From NCBI GenBank assembly GCA_002344525.1, contig DDTJ01000002.1, positions 30,918 to 76,208 of the forward strand: a stretch of 45,291 bases of DNA, in the 5' to 3' direction. The DNA is from Akkermansiaceae bacterium UBA2367. GTDB taxonomy: Bacteria; Verrucomicrobiota; Verrucomicrobiia; Verrucomicrobiales; DEV007. Shown here in pieces: positions 1 to 7,579 of the stretch. A program made the translations under genes and the position numbers. Position 1 is the stretch's first letter; each line of letters begins with the position of its first letter. The notes under the pieces are model-generated. The model had not been told where the DNA came from. It did not search any database and worked only from the letters and a program-made list of their open reading frames with translations.

Positions 1-708
1 CTCGTGGACGGCATCAAGCGCGCCACCGACGTCATGATTGCCGGCAAGGTCGCCGTGGTCTGCGGCTTCGGCGACGTCGGCAAGGGCTGCGCCCAGACCC
101 TGAGCGGCTTCGGCGCCCAGGTCGTCGTGACCGAGATCGACCCCATCTGCGCCCTCCAGGCGGCGATGGCGGGCTACCGCGTCCTCACCGTCGAGGACAC
201 CCTCGGCTGGGCCGACATCTACGTCACCACCACCGGCAACAAGGACATCCTCCGCCTCGACCATCTCCTCGCGATGAAGGACCAGGCTATCGTCTGCAAC
301 ATCGGCCACTTCGACAACGAGATCCAAGTCTCCAAGCTCAACGCCGCCGAAGGCGTGAAGAAGGTGAACATCAAGCCCCAGGTGGACCGCTACGACTTGC
401 CCGGCGGCAAGCAGCTCTTCATGCTCGCCGAGGGCCGCCTCGTCAATCTCGGCTGCGCCACCGGCCACCCGAGCTTCGTGATGAGCAACAGCTTCACCAA
501 CCAGACCCTCGCCCAGATCGACCTCTGGAAGAACAAGGACGTCTACCAGCCCGGCGTCTACATCCTGCCCAAGAAGCTCGACGAGGAAGTCGCCCGCCTC
601 CACCTCGACAAGATCGGCGCGAAGCTGACCAAGCTGACCGAAGAGCAGGCGAACTACATCGGCGTGCCGGTCGAGGGTCCCTACAAGCCCGAGCTTTATC
701 GCTATTGA
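1..708 (+). CDS. ahcY: Adenosylhomocysteinase, C-terminal part (partial)
   Basis: The gene runs off the left edge; 235 codons of the 3' part are present. It hydrolyses S-adenosylhomocysteine to adenosine and homocysteine in the cytosolic methyl cycle, using tightly bound NAD. The visible part opens in the NAD-binding Rossmann domain, with the glycine-rich loop GFGDVGKG at about residues 22-29 of the fragment. It continues through VTEIDP and the conserved NIGHFDNEI stretch, and ends with the family's typical C-terminus KPELYRY. The family is usually about 430-470 residues, so roughly half is missing upstream. A strong terminator follows, so this is the last gene of its transcript. Confidence 0.97.
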   Translation, partial: LVDGIKRATDVMIAGKVAVVCGFGDVGKGCAQTLSGFGAQVVVTEIDPICALQAAMAGYRVLTVEDTLGWADIYVTTTGNKDILRLDHLLAMKDQAIVCNIGHFDNEIQVSKLNAAEGVKKVNIKPQVDRYDLPGGKQLFMLAEGRLVNLGCATGHPSFVMSNSFTNQTLAQIDLWKNKDVYQPGVYILPKKLDEEVARLHLDKIGAKLTKLTEEQANYIGVPVEGPYKPELYRY

Positions 709-752
709 TTTGGCCGCCTCCCGGGTGGGAGAGACGGTTTTCGTTTCAGGAG

Positions 753-782
753 AAGACCGGCGGGAAACCGCCGGTCTTTTTC
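753..782 (+). terminator. Rho-independent terminator after ahcY
   Basis: A perfect 11-bp GC-rich stem (753-763 with 768-778) closes a GAAA tetraloop and is followed by a T run. It lies 45 bp after the ahcY stop and ahead of the next gene on the same strand. Confidence 0.93.
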
Positions 783-877
783 CTTCTGGAAGGGAAATTC
801 CCACAAACAACCATCCGACGGCATCTTTCGAGTTGCCTTCGACACCCTTCCCTATTCCTTCGCCGACACGCAACGCC

Positions 878-2575
878 ATGAAACATCCAAACCCCGCTTC
901 GATCCGCTCAGGTGCCTTTTCGTCTGCGCTGCTGCTGCTCTTCTTCACCCCGGCAGCTTCAAGGGGACAGGACAACAAGGTTCCCTATCTGTCCGGCAGC
1001 CCTTGGAACACCCCGGTCCCCGCGGAGCTGTACGACCGATCAACGCCGCTCACGCCCGGCCAGCTTGACGCCATTTTCCCCGCATCAAGACCGGACCTGA
1101 CCTCGGACCCCAATCAATACACCTATTCCGTCTATCTGGTGGACAGCACCCAAGCCGACCTGTGGAAAGTCGTCTGGGTCGCCGACACCTACTCGAACGT
1201 GACCAGTGAAACGGAGTGCGAGCATATCAAAGGCGTCGGGACAAAACACCCTGCGCCGATCAGCGTCCCGATTCCCTCCAACGCCCAGCAGTCCCCCGGC
1301 ACGGACGGCTCCATCATTTTCTGGGATCCGAACAGCGGCGACGAATGGGCCTTCTGGCAGCTCCAGAAACAGGACGATGGCAGCTACACCGCCACCAACG
1401 GATACCACTACAATACTCACTGGAGCGGCGTGCCGCCGATCGGCTTCAGGAGCCGGGGGGCGGGCGTGCCTTATTTCGCGGGGCTTGTGCGGCCATGGGA
1501 ACTCGCGGAATCCGGGACTGTCGAACACGCGCTGGCCTTTGCCTATCAATGGCCCACCCGATACAGCGCCTACCCGGCGACCAAATCCGACGGGAAGCAC
1601 GGGGCGGACCCGAACCATCTCCCGGAGGGCGCGCGGATCGTCCTCGACCGGAGCGTCGATCTGGACGCGCTGGGCCTCAGCCCCGAAGGCAAGAAGCTCG
1701 CCCAAGTCTTGCAGACCTACGGAATGATCGTCATCGACAACGCGGGCAGGTCGAAAATCATGGTCGAGGACCAGTTGACCGCCCGATGGGGTGCCGAAGG
1801 GAACCCGACGGTGACCGACAAAACGATCAAGAACATCCCCGAAGACAAACTGAGGTTGCTCCCCCTCAGCAATCCGCTCGGCGACCCGCGCGCCTTGGCT
1901 CCGGTGAAGCCGCTCAGGGCCAATGCCATCGCCAGAGGGACCAGCGCCGTCCGGATCACCTGGACGCCGGCCCATGGCATGGCCTACCACGTCAAATACA
2001 GGAAAAGCGGCGACCCGGACTACACCACCGCGAAGTCGGATTTCTGGGGAGGATGGGAGATGGACCCCGCCTGGTGGGCCACTTCGCCGAACAGCAACGG
2101 CAATCCCAACGAGTTCAGGGTCGATATCACCGGATTGACCAAGGGCACGCCATATGAGGTCCTGATCGAAGCGGTGAACGGGAAGGGCGAGGTCGCTTCG
2201 GAGCCGCTTTCCGTGACGACGCCCGACACGCTTGAGGCCCCGATCTTCGACGAGGGGAGCATCGCCACCTTTCCCGAGGCGAATGCGAGCGGCGTCAGGG
2301 GTCCGGTGCGCCTTTCGGTAAACGTCCAAGGCGCCCGCCCCATCGACCGGGTGGAGTTCGAGCATCCGAGCTTGGGAACCTTCCGCGATTACGAGGCTCC
2401 GTATCGGCTCGAAGGCTTCAACACCGCGGGCCTTTCCGATGGCGAGCACGGCATCAAGGTCAGGGTCTATTATTTCGCGGCCAAACCCTTGGAGGTCGTC
2501 TACCCCTTGCGCGTCCACCAGACCGATGGCGCGGCGGGCGACTTCCTGGAAATGCTCGCCCACCCGAAGCCCTGA
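878..2575 (+). CDS. Secreted protein with fibronectin type III domain, function unknown
   Basis: A 565-residue exported protein. The start at 878 is chosen because it gives a standard signal peptide (leucine-rich core followed by AASRG); the frame is open further upstream, but that part overlaps the ahcY terminator. Residues about 30-320 form a globular domain with an acidic and aromatic-rich core, including the stretch AGLVRPWELA, and resemble secreted hypothetical proteins of soil bacteria. I recognise the type but not an activity. Residues about 340-450 look like a fibronectin type III domain (VRITWTP, YEVLIEAVNGKGE). The last about 110 residues look like an Ig-like beta domain. No catalytic motif is visible. 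A polysaccharide-binding or surface role is only a guess. Confidence 0.8.
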   Translation: MKHPNPASIRSGAFSSALLLLFFTPAASRGQDNKVPYLSGSPWNTPVPAELYDRSTPLTPGQLDAIFPASRPDLTSDPNQYTYSVYLVDSTQADLWKVVWVADTYSNVTSETECEHIKGVGTKHPAPISVPIPSNAQQSPGTDGSIIFWDPNSGDEWAFWQLQKQDDGSYTATNGYHYNTHWSGVPPIGFRSRGAGVPYFAGLVRPWELAESGTVEHALAFAYQWPTRYSAYPATKSDGKHGADPNHLPEGARIVLDRSVDLDALGLSPEGKKLAQVLQTYGMIVIDNAGRSKIMVEDQLTARWGAEGNPTVTDKTIKNIPEDKLRLLPLSNPLGDPRALAPVKPLRANAIARGTSAVRITWTPAHGMAYHVKYRKSGDPDYTTAKSDFWGGWEMDPAWWATSPNSNGNPNEFRVDITGLTKGTPYEVLIEAVNGKGEVASEPLSVTTPDTLEAPIFDEGSIATFPEANASGVRGPVRLSVNVQGARPIDRVEFEHPSLGTFRDYEAPYRLEGFNTAGLSDGEHGIKVRVYYFAAKPLEVVYPLRVHQTDGAAGDFLEMLAHPKP

Positions 2576-2604
2576 GCCGGGGAGAGCCACGAGGACACGG
2601 ACGC

Positions 2605-4260
2605 ATGACACTCACGGACATCCTGCTGATCGCGGCGCTGGCCGTGTTCGTGCTCGCTTGGTGGGCTCGACGAATGCCCGCCCGTCGCCCTGTGCTGATG
2701 GCCGCCGCCGTTGTTGCGCTGGTTGTTGCCGCACTGGGCTTCCTCTCGGATCGCTGGCAGAACGGGGTCGGCGGGGTGGTCGCCATCGTCTGCCTCGTCG
2801 TGTCGGTCGTCGCCTCCCGCAAAAACCGCCTCGCGAAGACGGACCGCGCCAGCGGCGTGCCTTGGATTTCCGGAACGCTGATAGCGCTCCTGACGGTCCC
2901 GGCGCTGGCCGCCATCGTTCTGTTCCCCGTCAACCGGATGCCGAAGCCCTCCGGCCCCCACGTCGTCGGCGTCCGCGCCTTCGAACTGGCCGACACCTCC
3001 CGTCCGGGTGTGTTCCTGGCGAAGCCCGACGAGCCGCGCCGCCTTCTCGTCCGCGTCTGGTATCCGGCGCAGAGCGCCGTCGGCAAGCCCGCGCCCTATT
3101 TCACCGAAGCGGAAACGAAGAGCACCGCGCGGGCGCTCGGCGGCTTTTTCGGCTTTCCGAAGCTCCTCACCTATGCCCGCCATGTGAAAACGAACTCCTA
3201 TCCGGACGCGCCGCTGCTGGCGGGCGCGGCGGATCTCCCCGTGGTCTTCTACAGCCATGGCTACACCTCCTTCCTGCACCAGAACACGGCGCTGATGGAG
3301 ACGCTGGCCAGCCACGGCTACGTCGTCTTCTCGGTGCAGCACACCTACGACTCCTCCGCCACGGCCTTCCTCGACGGCACGGTCGCGCCGATGGACCCGG
3401 CGCTGGCGGCAATGGCGAAGGGAAGCGAAGAGGCCCGTTCCTCGCTGGCCGACGCGCTCGCCGGGACCACGCCCGATACGCGGCTGGAGGGCGCGCTGGC
3501 CTACCAGGAGCACGCCATGCGGACGGGCGACCGCATCGTCACGAAAAGCGCGTCGATCTGGGTGGCCGACCGCCTCTTCCTGCACGACACGCTGATGGAC
3601 GCGCCTCCGGCGAGCGTGGCCGACATCGCCGCCGCGGGCAATCTCAGGCGTGTGGGCCAGATGGGCATGTCGTTCGGCGGCGCGGTCTCGGGCGAGCTGT
3701 GCATGATCGATCCGCGCAGCGCGGCGGGCGTCAATCTCGACGGCGGCGACTTCCCCTTTTCCGCCTTCCACTGCGATGTGCCTACGCCCTTCCTGATGTT
3801 CCTCGCGGACCCCGTCTACCTTCATCGGGCGCTGGGTCTCGATCCGCCAGAAGGCGAGCCTCGCGGTTTCAACGAATTCTCCTACGAGCGCATCGGCGAG
3901 GCGGGCCGACGCGAGGACATTTACCGCGTCCGGCTCAAGGGCGCGGCCCATCTCGGCCTCTCGGACTTCTCCCTGTTCATCCATCCGCTCGTGCGCGGTC
4001 GGATGCTGGGCGATGCCCCGTCGGACATCATCATCGGCGCGCAGAACGAGTTCGTGCTCGGGTTTTTCGACCAGCACCTGCGTGGAGCACCCGACGATTT
4101 CCCGGCAAGGCAGATGGCGGCCTACGAGAGTTGGATCCAGCCCGTACCCAACGGCGATCTGGCCGCTTGGTGGAACGCGAAACCCGAATCCGAGCGCACC
4201 GCGCTCGAAGCCCGCATCGAAGCGCTGAAACCGGGATACGGAGCGCCGCCCGCTCGATAG
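2605..4260 (+). CDS. Membrane-anchored PAF-acetylhydrolase-like esterase (alpha/beta hydrolase)
   Basis: A 551-residue protein. The first about 115 residues hold four hydrophobic segments. They are followed by an extracytoplasmic or cytosolic alpha/beta hydrolase like platelet-activating-factor acetylhydrolase isoform II. The nucleophile elbow is GMSFGG, with Ser at about residue 356. An oxyanion-region motif YSHGYTS precedes it, a candidate acid lies in NLDGGDF, and the catalytic His is probably in GAAHLGLSD. Family members hydrolyse short or oxidised acyl esters of phospholipids; the substrate here is unknown. The gene starts 30 bp after the secreted fibronectin protein on the same strand, so the two may be cotranscribed. 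Confidence 0.85.
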   Translation: MTLTDILLIAALAVFVLAWWARRMPARRPVLMAAAVVALVVAALGFLSDRWQNGVGGVVAIVCLVVSVVASRKNRLAKTDRASGVPWISGTLIALLTVPALAAIVLFPVNRMPKPSGPHVVGVRAFELADTSRPGVFLAKPDEPRRLLVRVWYPAQSAVGKPAPYFTEAETKSTARALGGFFGFPKLLTYARHVKTNSYPDAPLLAGAADLPVVFYSHGYTSFLHQNTALMETLASHGYVVFSVQHTYDSSATAFLDGTVAPMDPALAAMAKGSEEARSSLADALAGTTPDTRLEGALAYQEHAMRTGDRIVTKSASIWVADRLFLHDTLMDAPPASVADIAAAGNLRRVGQMGMSFGGAVSGELCMIDPRSAAGVNLDGGDFPFSAFHCDVPTPFLMFLADPVYLHRALGLDPPEGEPRGFNEFSYERIGEAGRREDIYRVRLKGAAHLGLSDFSLFIHPLVRGRMLGDAPSDIIIGAQNEFVLGFFDQHLRGAPDDFPARQMAAYESWIQPVPNGDLAAWWNAKPESERTALEARIEALKPGYGAPPAR

Positions 4261-4374
4261 CAATGCGGCACGCAAACGGATGAATCCCGGCTGGAAGCCC
4301 AAGGAGGGCCGACATTCCTTGGGACCCGGAACCGTGTCCGTAGAACGATCCGGGTGCCACATTACCAAACCAAC

Positions 4375-4409
4375 AAAAAAGCGCTCCCGCCAGTCGCGGG
4401 AACGCTTTT
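4375..4409 (-). terminator. Terminator for the rhodanese gene
   Basis: A GC-rich stem of about 12 bp with one mismatch and a short loop. It is flanked on the minus-strand 3' side by six T (AAAAAA at 4375-4380 on the plus strand). T-rich sequence on the other side means it could also stop rightward transcription from the esterase gene. Confidence 0.8.
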
Positions 4410-4453
4410 CACGAGGCTTGGCCCACCGTTCCGGGCGGACGTCGCCGGGAAGG

Positions 4454-4843
4454 TCAGCTCTTCGGCTTCTCGGTCTCCTTGCCGGCTTGGAGCCAGCCGG
4501 AGATGCCGGCGGAGAGGTGCTTGATGTTCTTGAAGCCCGCTTCCTCGGCGGCCTTGGCGCCGGCCTTGTAGGCGTTGCAGGTGGGGCCGCCGCAATAGGC
4601 GACGACGAGCTTGTCCTTCTTGTCGCCGAGGAGGGTGGCGATGTTGTCCTTGTTCGCGCGGAAATCGATCGCGCCGGGGATGTGGCCCTTCTCGTAGGAG
4701 GAGGAGCCGTTCACGTCGATGACGATGACTTCACCCTTCTTGATGGCCTCTTCGAGTTCGCTGATGCTGATGTCGGGGTATTCGCCGGCGAGGGCGACCG
4801 AGGCGAAGAGGGCGCAGGCGAGGGTGGCGAGCAGTTTTTTCAT
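4454..4843 (-). CDS. Exported rhodanese-domain protein
   Basis: A 129-residue single-domain rhodanese with an N-terminal signal peptide (MKKLL, hydrophobic core, ALAG cleavage region), so it probably works in the periplasm. The active-site loop is CGGPTC, with the first Cys as the likely persulfide-forming residue. The conserved VIDVNGSSSYEKGHIPGA segment (residues about 41-58) and the helix ending in GISGWLQAG are present. Such proteins carry or transfer sulfane sulfur, but the physiological acceptor is not evident. The start follows from the signal peptide. A longer frame extends far upstream through the leader and into trpC antisense and is not real. Confidence 0.9.
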   Translation of the reverse strand: MKKLLATLACALFASVALAGEYPDISISELEEAIKKGEVIVIDVNGSSSYEKGHIPGAIDFRANKDNIATLLGDKKDKLVVAYCGGPTCNAYKAGAKAAEEAGFKNIKHLSAGISGWLQAGKETEKPKS

Positions 4844-4922
4844 AATCTGGGATTCAGGATTTTGGTTTGGGTTCGTTTCGGAGATGCCCCGAAGTGTTGT
4901 ACCGGGGCACCGGATAGATAGG

Positions 4923-4951
4923 ACGGTAGCAAAGTGCTCCGTTCCGCTCAA
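4923..4951 (-). promoter_or_regulatory. Candidate sigma-70-type promoter for the rhodanese gene
   Basis: On the minus strand TTGAGC (4946-4951), a 17-bp spacer and TACCGT (4923-4928). The untranslated leader would be about 75 nt and contains a small GCCCCG/CGGGGC hairpin. It matches the TTGnnn-17-TAnnnT pattern seen at other genes here. It is a motif match only. Confidence 0.45.
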
Positions 4952-5019
4952 TCCTCTGCTAAGACGTGATCGGGGGGGAAATGTTAGAATTTTTCCGTCA
5001 CACTTTCGGGCCGGGGGCG

Positions 5020-5850
5020 TCAAGCGGGTCCCTCGCCCTTCAGCTCGGCCATCTTGGCGGCCTTGTCCGGGGCGCGCATCAGGGCCTCGCCCACGAGGAT
5101 GGCGTCGGCACCCCATTCCCGGACGCGGGCCGCGTCCGCGCCGCTGTGGATGCCGCTCTCGCTCACGAGGATGTGGTCGGAGCCGACCTCCTCGCTGAGG
5201 CTCCCGGTCGTGCCGAGATCGACTTCGAAAGTGCGGAGGTTGCGATTGTTGATCCCGATGAGGCGGGCGCCGCTTTCGAGGGCGCGCTCCATCTCCCCGA
5301 GGTCGTGGACTTCGACGAGGACGTCGAGCTGGCAGGCGGCGGCCGTGTCGAGGAGGCGGAGGAGCTGGTCCTGCTCCAGCGCGGCGACGATGAGGAGGAT
5401 GGCGTCGGCCCCGGCCACGACGGACTCGTGGATCTGGATCTCGTCGAGGATGAAGTCCTTCCGCAAAATGGGCAGGTCGACGCGCTCGCGGATTTTCGCG
5501 AGGTAGGAGAGGTGGCCTTGGAAATACTTCTCGTCGGTGAGCACGGAGAGGGCGGCGGCCCCGGCGGCGGCGTAGGCCTCGGCGATGGCCACGGGATCGA
5601 AGTCGGCGGCGATGGTCCCGGCGGAGGGCGAGGCTTTCTTCACTTCGGCGATGACGGCGAGCCCCTCCGACCCGTAGCCCTCGTCCTCGCCCCGGTCGCG
5701 GAAGCCGCCGCCTAGGGCTCTCTCGAAGGAGCGGAAGTCGTCGCGGGCCGCAGCGGCGTAGCGCAGCTTCTCCTTCAGCGGCAGGAGCCGGGCGATCTCG
5801 GCCTCCTTGTCGGCGAGGATTTCGTCGAGTTTGTTCCCGAATTTCTTCAT
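5020..5850 (-). CDS. trpC: Indole-3-glycerol phosphate synthase
   Basis: A 276-residue TIM-barrel enzyme that closes the indole ring in tryptophan biosynthesis, converting 1-(2-carboxyphenylamino)-1-deoxyribulose 5-phosphate to indole-3-glycerol phosphate. Visible family motifs are VIAEVKKASPSAG with the catalytic Lys, LSVLTDEKYFQG, LPILRKDFI with the second key Lys, IGINNRNLRTFEVD, and LVSESGI near the phosphate-binding end. The length is normal. No other trp gene is adjacent, so trpC is dispersed here. The ATG at 5850 is used; the frame continues upstream into repeat sequence, which is not coding. Confidence 0.96.
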   Translation of the reverse strand: MKKFGNKLDEILADKEAEIARLLPLKEKLRYAAAARDDFRSFERALGGGFRDRGEDEGYGSEGLAVIAEVKKASPSAGTIAADFDPVAIAEAYAAAGAAALSVLTDEKYFQGHLSYLAKIRERVDLPILRKDFILDEIQIHESVVAGADAILLIVAALEQDQLLRLLDTAAACQLDVLVEVHDLGEMERALESGARLIGINNRNLRTFEVDLGTTGSLSEEVGSDHILVSESGIHSGADAARVREWGADAILVGEALMRAPDKAAKMAELKGEGPA

Positions 5851-5867
5851 GTTGCGGTGGGGCGGCA

Positions 5868-5896
5868 CCCTTACCCCTCCCGGCCCCGCCCGCCAA
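5868..5896 (-). promoter_or_regulatory. Candidate promoter for trpC
   Basis: On the minus strand TTGGCG (5891-5896), 17 bp, TAAGGG (5868-5873), 17 bp before the ATG. The -10 box lacks the usual final T unless shifted by one base, so this is weak. Confidence 0.3.
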
Positions 5897-5910
5897 GGCG
5901 AAATTTTATC

Positions 5911-6334
5911 ACAGCCATCCCATGCGATAGCTATCGCTGAGGGTGGATGGTTGAAAGTGGAGAGTTTGAACTCATTGACTGCAAAAGGGTTTTGGAAGAA
6001 CCGGAAATGGAAAGAAGGGTGTTTTTGGACCGGAAAACTGGCAATTGGCTCCCAGCAAAGCGAGCCGTTCGCGCCTTGCCGGACAAGGGGCCGAGACCTG
6101 CATTCCGCGCTAAAGGCGCATGCCATATCAGCCTGGGCCAACGGCCCTGGTTCACGGTATGGGTATGGGGGAAGGGCTGAAGGCCCGATTCAGCGGCAAG
6201 CTTGGCCGGGCGGGATGGATCGGGCTTTCAGCCCTCTCCCGTTTTCCGGGGGCAGTTCCCAGGCCGTCGGCCTGGGCTGGCATGGAGCCGCGCCTTTGGC
6301 GCTGAAATCATATTGGCATCCATAGGATGGCTGT
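5911..6334. mobile_element. MITE-like element with terminal inverted repeats and flanking direct repeats
   Basis: This explains most of the 550-bp gap between trpC and the tRNA. The ends are inverted repeats: ACAGCCATCC at 5911-5920 and its complement at 6325-6334, extending to 14 positions with one mismatch. Both ends abut an identical 11-bp direct repeat GAAATTTTATC (5900-5910 and 6335-6345), as expected for a target-site duplication. Inside are a perfect 14-bp palindrome (GCGATAGCTATCGC, 5924-5937) and the palindromic core at 6107-6302. There is no transposase, so it would be non-autonomous. Confidence 0.65.
6107..6302. repeat. Nested palindromic repeat core, copy 1
   Basis: Six small hairpins are arranged symmetrically: GCGC-TAA-AGGCGC, CCTGGGCCAACGGCCCTGG and GGGCTGAAGGCCCGA on the left, mirrored by TCGGGCTTTCAGCCC, CCAGGCCGTCGGCCTGG and GCGCCTTTGGCGC on the right. 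Each unit folds on itself and also pairs with its mirror unit. A diverged copy with the same order lies at 36135-36329. Confidence 0.85.
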
Positions 6335-6402
6335 GAAATTTTATCTTGAAAATCCGCCGCGCCCCGCCATCTTACCCTCCGCTCCGCCACAAGGTGGTCG
6401 AT

Positions 6403-6477
6403 GCGGGTGTAGCTCAGGGGTAGAGCGCAACCTTGCCAAGGTTGATGTCGTGAGTTCGAATCTCATCACCCGCTCCA
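6403..6477 (+). tRNA. tRNA-Gly (anticodon GCC)
   Basis: A full cloverleaf: acceptor GCGGGTG pairing with CACCCGC, a D-arm with GGGGTAGAGC, anticodon stem CAACC/GGTTG with loop TTGCCAA and anticodon GCC, and a T-loop GTTCGAATC. T at the discriminator position suits glycine tRNAs. The 3' CCA is encoded at 6475-6477. It reads GGC and GGU codons. A possible promoter (TTGAAA at 6346-6351, 16 bp, CATCTT) lies upstream. Confidence 0.97.
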
Positions 6478-6516
6478 GTTTTTCTTTCGTTTTCCTTTTC
6501 AATCCCGGGGGTCGCC

Positions 6517-7374
6517 TTGGAGACGCTGTATCGCTGGTCGAAGTTCGTCGAGGAAGACCGACTTGAGGAGTGGGAGGCCCGCCTTCTTGCCGAAGCGATC
6601 CCCTACGCGCTCGACAAGCCCGTGAAACGCCACCGCTGGCAGATGTCGGTCTACGCGGCGACGCAGGAGGAGGCCGAGGATCTCCGCGCCCGTTTCGGCG
6701 GGGCTGTCGCCTCCCTCGCCCCGGCGCAATGGCAGCCCGCCGCAGGGACGAATCCCGGCCCGCCGCTCCGCATCCGCGATTCGCTTCTCGTCACGGATTC
6801 GGAGGACGGGGCCACGCTCGACCGCCTCGCGCGGGAGCATCCGGGGCGCGTCGTGCTGAGCTTTCCCCCTCAACTCGCTTTCGGCACGGGCGGCCATCCC
6901 ACCACGGCGGGCTGCTTGCGCTTCCTCGCCGATTTCGCGAAGCGCCGAGGCGGTCGCCCGTGGCGCGTCCTCGACCTCGGCTGCGGCAGCGGCATCCTCG
7001 CGATCGCCGCCGCGAAACTGGGCGCGACCGCCGTCACGGCGGTGGAGAACGACGCCATGGCCCTCGGCTACGCGCGGGAGAACGCGGCGCGGCACGGGGT
7101 CGCGGACCGCGTCGATTTCCTCGAAGCCGACGCCGTCGCCCTGATGGCGGTGGAGCCGGGGGAATCCTGCGACCTCATCGCTGCGAACCTCTTCAGCGAC
7201 CTGCTCGTGGCGCTCCTGCCCCGCTTTCCCCGCTGGCTCGTCCCCGGCGGCGAGTCGATCATCTCCGGCTTTCTCGCGACCCAAGCGGCGGAGGTCTCCG
7301 CTGCGGCGGAGGCGGCGGGGCTGCCCTTCCTCGGCACGATGCGACGCGGCAAATGGATGGCGGCGAGAAGTTAG
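6517..7374 (+). CDS. prmA: Ribosomal protein L11 methyltransferase
   Basis: A 285-residue protein that trimethylates ribosomal protein L11 using S-adenosylmethionine. An N-terminal alpha/beta substrate-recognition region is followed by the hallmark AFGTGGHPTT (residues about 123-132), SAM-binding motif LDLGCGSGIL and the motif IAANLFSDLL, which corresponds to the family's NI/NL catalytic stretch. A TTG start at 6517 is used because no ATG or GTG fits the conserved N-terminus. It begins 40 bp after the tRNA. The stop codon lies inside the left tip of a long palindrome (7372-7542). Confidence 0.93.
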   Translation: METLYRWSKFVEEDRLEEWEARLLAEAIPYALDKPVKRHRWQMSVYAATQEEAEDLRARFGGAVASLAPAQWQPAAGTNPGPPLRIRDSLLVTDSEDGATLDRLAREHPGRVVLSFPPQLAFGTGGHPTTAGCLRFLADFAKRRGGRPWRVLDLGCGSGILAIAAAKLGATAVTAVENDAMALGYARENAARHGVADRVDFLEADAVALMAVEPGESCDLIAANLFSDLLVALLPRFPRWLVPGGESIISGFLATQAAEVSAAAEAAGLPFLGTMRRGKWMAARS

Positions 7375-7542
7375 CCCGCATTTCCCGCACCCTTTCTGCT
7401 GCGGCCCGTCCCGGCTTCGTTCCGCCCGGATTTCCCCTTGGACAGTATGTTCTCATACAGCCCGGCGGGAAAATCCGTCCGCGCCTTGCCGGAACGGCCC
7501 TCGCTGCGTCTCGCGACGAAAGAGTGTGGGAAATGCGGGCTA
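7372..7542. repeat. Long imperfect palindrome (REP/BIME-like)
   Basis: The outer arms TAGCCCGCATTTCCC (7372-7386) and GGGAAATGCGGGCTA (7528-7542) are perfect complements, and complementarity continues inward with mismatches. The centre is a small hairpin GTATG-TTCT-CATAC (7445-7458). The whole prmA to PIN-gene gap is this one structure plus the promoter to its right. Confidence 0.85.
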
Positions 7543-7546
7543 GCGG

Positions 7547-7555
7547 TGATATAGT
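7547..7555 (+). promoter_or_regulatory. Candidate extended -10 promoter for the PIN/TRAM gene
   Basis: TGATATAGT matches an extended -10 box (TGn plus TATAGT) and lies 24 bp before the ATG at 7580. There is no convincing -35. It abuts the right end of the palindrome. Confidence 0.5.
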
Positions 7556-7579
7556 GACGCTTCGTCGTCCGTCGTCCCG

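Noticed and set aside
2500..4368. A 622-codon open frame on the minus strand
   Set aside because: It is antisense to the esterase gene, which has clear alpha/beta hydrolase motifs; the minus-strand product has none.
5851..5900. A trp leader peptide or attenuator upstream of trpC
   Set aside because: No Trp-codon-rich short frame or alternative hairpins were found in the short leader.
5851..6402. Small open frames between trpC and the tRNA gene
   Set aside because: They lie in the repeat element, on both strands, and are by-products of the palindromic sequence.
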